Assembly: GCA_963995525.1 (NCBI GenBank)
Contig: OZ023206.1
Coordinates: 46,050,857 to 46,114,856 of the forward strand
DNA from: Escarpia spicata
Taxonomy: Eukaryota > Annelida > Polychaeta > Sabellida > Siboglinidae
Direction of reading: 5' to 3'
DNA length: 64,000 nucleotides
The notes beneath the pieces were generated by a model. It was given only the letters and a program-made list of their open reading frames with translations. It made no database searches and was not told where the DNA came from. Within the stretch, counting starts at the first letter, position 1. The number at the start of each line of letters is the position of its first letter. Below, piece by piece: positions 60,111 to 64,000 of the stretch. The translations under genes and the position numbers were made by a program.

Positions 60111-61260
60111 AATACATTTATTATTACTTGCAACTTTACAGATGGATTGTACATTCACCATAAAACCCCAAAATCCACACAAGCATCATGCCGTTACAAG
60201 ACGACACAACTTTATGATACAATACTCATAAAACATTTTGTACTCAATAAAATTAACGCAACACAAATACACAAAATCGTCCCGTGAACGCAACTCACTC
60301 AGTATGAGACGCTTTATATTAAAACGTGTACATTATCATTGCATTGCTATATTTCATTAAACAAAAAAATATACTTTAAATACACTAAGATTAAATCATT
60401 TAGCTTAAATATTAACTTTGACTGTTAAGATATACACTAAAATAATTAAGTGTTCTGGCAGTGTACTAAACACCATGGAATTAATGAATTTTTAGAGCGA
60501 TTTGTGTTCTCCATTGGAACGAGTAACTCGTTGAATGATCTTAGTGTGTATGGCACATTTCGAGTATTTGGTACTAGTAGCGTATTCAGTTTGTGGTCGC
60601 TACGCTTCATCCTAGCGAAATACGTTTTACACAATTCGTGCAGCGTTGGTAAGTTTACCATCGCCAGAATATCCTCGTACACATAACCAGGAAATTTAAT
60701 TTTTAGAAACCTTTTTTAATTATCTCGATGTTGTCCGATAAGTAAAGTTCGTGTGCCATATCGGGCAGGCATATTTAACTACTGGTCTAATCACGGATAT
60801 ATACATTCTTACCAAATAATTTTGGTTGATACCAGCACCTTTCAACTGATAGATCATATACACTCTCTTTCTGCCTATTGAAACTATTTCATCTACTTAA
60901 ATCCGATGATATAGGTACGCCGATAATTTTTGCTTGAGTAACCCTCTCAATATATATCCCATTTATATCAATATACGGCAGCGATTCTACAAATGTTTTA
61001 TCTTTACCGAAACATATAACCATTTATTTTGTCTTACTCGTATCGATGCGCATGTCATTATTACTGGACCATTGCTCAATAATGTTGGCAGAATCCTGTA
61101 TAACAGATATCATACGTTGATTGCATATTTCAAATATAGTGCAAACGTCAACTATTAAAATAGGACAAGATGCTTGCAGATCATTGATATGAATCACAAC
61201 GTGTTTTGGTCCTGACAAAGATCCCCGGGAACGCCCTCAATGGGGTAGCCTGGCTTTAAC
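60105..61260 (-). pseudogene. 5'-truncated LINE remnant (RT C-terminal half)
   Basis: Minus-strand phrases LSGPKHVVIHINDLQASC, EQWSSNNDMRIDTSKTK and SLIPWCLVHCQ align with SGPKCFLVYINDL, KWTEHNDMKINLGKSKE and SFIPWGLHNCQ of the LINE at 29-33 kb. The catalytic YxDD reads IVDV. A TTATTA tail is at about 60118. Confidence 0.8.
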
Positions 61261-61749
61261 ACAGCGTCGCCGATTTGTACTCTCTGTTCACGGTCTAGTA
61301 GACATGTTGGTAACGTTGGGACATTTTCTGTAATTGTGTTTACACTGATCAGATATTTCCTTTTTATATTTCTGTATAAGCAGTTCGTTTTACAACTTTA
61401 CGGTGGTTTGACTATTAACGGACGACTATCGGTGTGTAACATCGTGATTATACGCATTTTAACCGATTGAGTACTGTTGAGTAACTATGTCTTGTTTTGA
61501 CGTTGTCTTTATACATATAGCACAATTATTGCAATCTTGTTGATAATGAAATGTTGATAATACAGGATATATGTCATGTTAATATCTGAAACGGTCTTGG
61601 AAGATGCTAATGTAATTTCCGATCAAGCTGTTTTTTGTACATTTGTGATCAGGCACCCACGAGCCGGAAAGTAGTAAGACCGATGACCAAGTTCATGGGT
61701 CATTGACGCATTGCCCTATTTCTGCAATAGTACAATACGTATATGTTTG

Positions 61750-61860
61750 GTATTGGAGTTCACCAGTGGAGCACAGAGGCGCAGTGTCTAAACCTTCGGG
61801 ATCTCCATCGAGAGAGCCCGTGTTCGAATCCTATGCTGCCGTGTCGAACTTTGGGCCCGT
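61750..61860 (+). other. Possible tRNA-derived SINE
   Basis: Contains a good B-box, TGTTCGAATCC, at about 61821, preceded at about 61770 by a weak A-box-like gaggcgcagtgtctaa, and followed by a T-rich end. No complete tRNA fold is evident. Confidence 0.35.
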
Positions 61861-62385
61861 TCTTTAATTTTGTGTTGCTTCTGTTCACTAAGATGCACAA
61901 ATGAGCATTGACAGTGGTGGATATTTGTCTACAACTATTATTCGCGCATTAGCGGTGGATATTTGTCTATTTAATTTCAGCATGGCTTCCCAGATAAATC
62001 GAGATGTTGTTCGATTAAAGAAGCCTGTCAGGCAGTAAAATTGCAAAACGCTTCGAGCAGTCCTAAGGACTATATAACAGCTATGCCATATTACATAGCT
62101 ATATAACAACATATCTTTACCTGTTTACGTGTATTAGGCAGGCAGGTGGTAGTCAGTCCGAGGATGGTAGTGTTGGAAATTGCTCGCGGAGCTGTTCATC
62201 AGTTTTACTGTAGTCTTAATTCATTTATTTTGTAATGTCACAATTTCAAATCAACCAAAACTAATTCCTTCCAACTAGTACTAATTCATCCCAAATATAT
62301 ATATTTTAACTTTTTTAATATGATATGCTAGATGGCACTATTTACCCTCGCTGTACTTTTGCACGTATATATCTAGTTTCACGAA

Positions 62386-63222
62386 GTATTCGCCGCACGC
62401 GTGTGGTTTCTATAACTGTTGAATGTTACGTTTAAGTTGTGTACAACTGATTTATGCTATAAAAGGCGCGACCCCTTCACATATGAGAGGGTTTACGTTT
62501 CACTCTTGGGATCGTAGATTAACCCCTGAAAAAATGGCGAACAATGTGTTCCGTCTAATAAGAAACGTTTCATTAAAACACATAAACGTAAGCTAGCGTG
62601 ATCATAGTTAGATGCATGTTGACATTTGGGGAGGCATATTGTGTTCTTCAACGCAGCTCCCTTTTATACAGCGACGAGGCTAGCTGCACTGGCCGAACAG
62701 TGATTCATTTCCACTTTCCCTATTAACAGCCTTCTCCCTCCATTTGACATCTTCTTCTGCCTCATTACTAAAACCTTCCATCTTAGTTGTGGTCTGTTCC
62801 TTTTCTGCCGCTTGGCTGTAGCATCGTCTGAGCTTCCTCCTCCATCCGCACCAAATCGCCTGCCCATATCATCATGATTTTATCTTACTCTTCGTGGCCA
62901 CCTGAACGACACAACAACCTCTTCCTTCATTAATTTTCCTTCTATCCGCCGGGTAATTTTTTTCTTGAACAGACTTGTCCTTTGAAATGTTAGGTTTCTC
63001 TACCATACAGGCATATGTGTCCGTAACTTCCCTGCTACTATTGTAGAGGAAAACATGTATTTCCAAAGCAGTTATAGCTAAAATGAATGGGAGGGAATGG
63101 AATTGTCATGATAATAACAACTTGACTGTTTATGGTAAGAACTGTTGAAATGGAATTAATGTTGTGGTCTGACGAGTCTAACAATATTATCTACATCAAG
63201 TAGGGCTAGTCATTAAATGGAT
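62386..63222. repeat. Inverted copy of 12430-13440
   Basis: Reverse complement of the segment behind copy A, while the adjoining 61905-62290 is in the same orientation as 12060-12410. It lacks the LINE fragment present at 12715-12900. Confidence 0.8.
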
Positions 63223-63434
63223 AGATAGGGATCCAGCCACAAAAGCTGATGGTGGTGCATCCGCCTGCCCCTCCCCTTCGGTAGTCGTCCGTTGTTAGTC
63301 AACCCCCCGTAAAGTTATAAAACGAACTGCTAATACATATTAAAAAAACGAAACATCTGATCAGTATAAACAACATCACAGAAAAGGGTAAAACCTCCCC
63401 GCTGGTAAAATTATTAACAATTAAGTGAACTCAT

Positions 63435-64000
63435 TGATGTGCAATGTTCCATGACCTACAATCCTATACGCTGGTTTACCGTCTCGAACTCAATGGGGCG
63501 TCCCAGTCGTTTCTTTACTTACTTACGAGAACCGAGCACTGCTTTTGCATACACTTGTTTTTTTTGACATTGCATAGCTGGGTTGTTTATGCAGGCAGAC
63601 ATGTGAGTATGTCAATGATAAAGGTATTGATAAGACAGTGGCTTCAATCCGATGAGGGTGTGTGTTGGAATACATGTGCGTGTGGGTATGCGTGTGTGTA
63701 TGGTTGTGTGTATATGCGGGAATATGCGTGCGCGCGTTCGTGCGTGCTTGTGTGTGCATTTGTGTGAGTGTATGCGTTTCTGTTTGGATTAATTTTGACG
63801 GTTCATTCTTAGACAGCTTGCATAACGGGCGCCAAGTCTCCATGATTATTTTGTGCCCCGTCGAAAGAGTAACACCATTTTAATTTGTATTTCAAAAATG
63901 CCCGCGGTTAACGGTTCACACCAATTTTAGGGTTCCTTCCATACTCTCGGTGGATGCACATTGATTCTTTATGACGTTACGCATATTCTCAGCGAGTGTT
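63435..64000 (-). repeat. Large inverted repeat, right arm (runs off the window)
   Basis: Reverse-complement partner of 59445-60110. Homology is still visible at the last bases (gacgtt acgcatattctc with gagaatatgcg-type sequence near 59465). Confidence 0.85.

Larger units (their letters stand above)
58690..61900. other. 3.2-kb segment absent from copy A's flank
   Basis: The equivalents of 12055 and 12060, adjacent behind copy A, are separated here by this segment. It contains the left arm of the large inverted repeat, a minus-strand LINE remnant and a SINE-like sequence. Confidence 0.6.

Overview
This is eukaryotic nuclear DNA from an animal. Genes are split into short exons with GT-AG introns, the protein families are metazoan, and the spacer is full of microsatellites and broken retrotransposons. 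The combination of a tandem CLCA family, L2/CR1-type LINEs, a Ty3/Gypsy element and a heavy load of 2-bp and 8-bp-period repeats suggests an invertebrate bilaterian. The phylum cannot be decided from the sequence.

The window is built around a tandem duplication of genes of the CLCA family (calcium-activated chloride channel regulator; secreted or membrane-anchored self-cleaving zinc metalloproteases). Copy A (250-6668, + strand) enters from the left edge. Its eight visible exons join in frame: first half of a VWA domain, beta-sheet-rich region, FnIII, Thr-rich mucin-like stalk, one transmembrane helix, repetitive cytoplasmic tail. Copy B (41423-54430, + strand) has its own promoter region, signal peptide and HEXXH metalloprotease exons. 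From its VWA onward it carries a 1-bp frameshift, a deletion of three exons, a destroyed splice acceptor and a premature stop. It is therefore either a pseudogene or a gene reduced to a secreted protease of about 316 residues. A third, more diverged CLCA last exon (C, 27052-27726), with one frameshift, sits alone between them.

Layout: 1-6.7 kb copy A; 6.7-13.4 kb its downstream flank (microsatellites, 20-bp minisatellite, local duplication), repeated at 54.4-63.2 kb behind copy B; 13.5-15.4 kb a broken multicopy-type gene on the minus strand; 16.5-23.1 kb a Ty3/Gypsy element on the minus strand with both LTRs but a mutated protease and an internally deleted integrase; 23.1-27 kb microsatellites, a small MITE-like element and repeat fragments; 27.05-27.7 kb orphan exon C; 29.1-33.2 kb a LINE with an intact ORF1 and a broken ORF2; 38.0-41.1 kb a second dead LINE; 41.3-49.1 kb the 5' half of copy B, with an 18-bp minisatellite and a LINE tail in its first intron; 49.3-63.2 kb the second duplicon, which ends in a local inversion and one arm of a large inverted repeat that runs off the right edge.

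The main biological story is birth and decay within a CLCA cluster. Copy A keeps a readable C-terminal half but lacks the second half of the VWA domain. Copy B keeps a readable N-terminal protease half. Exon C is a relic or an alternative 3' end.
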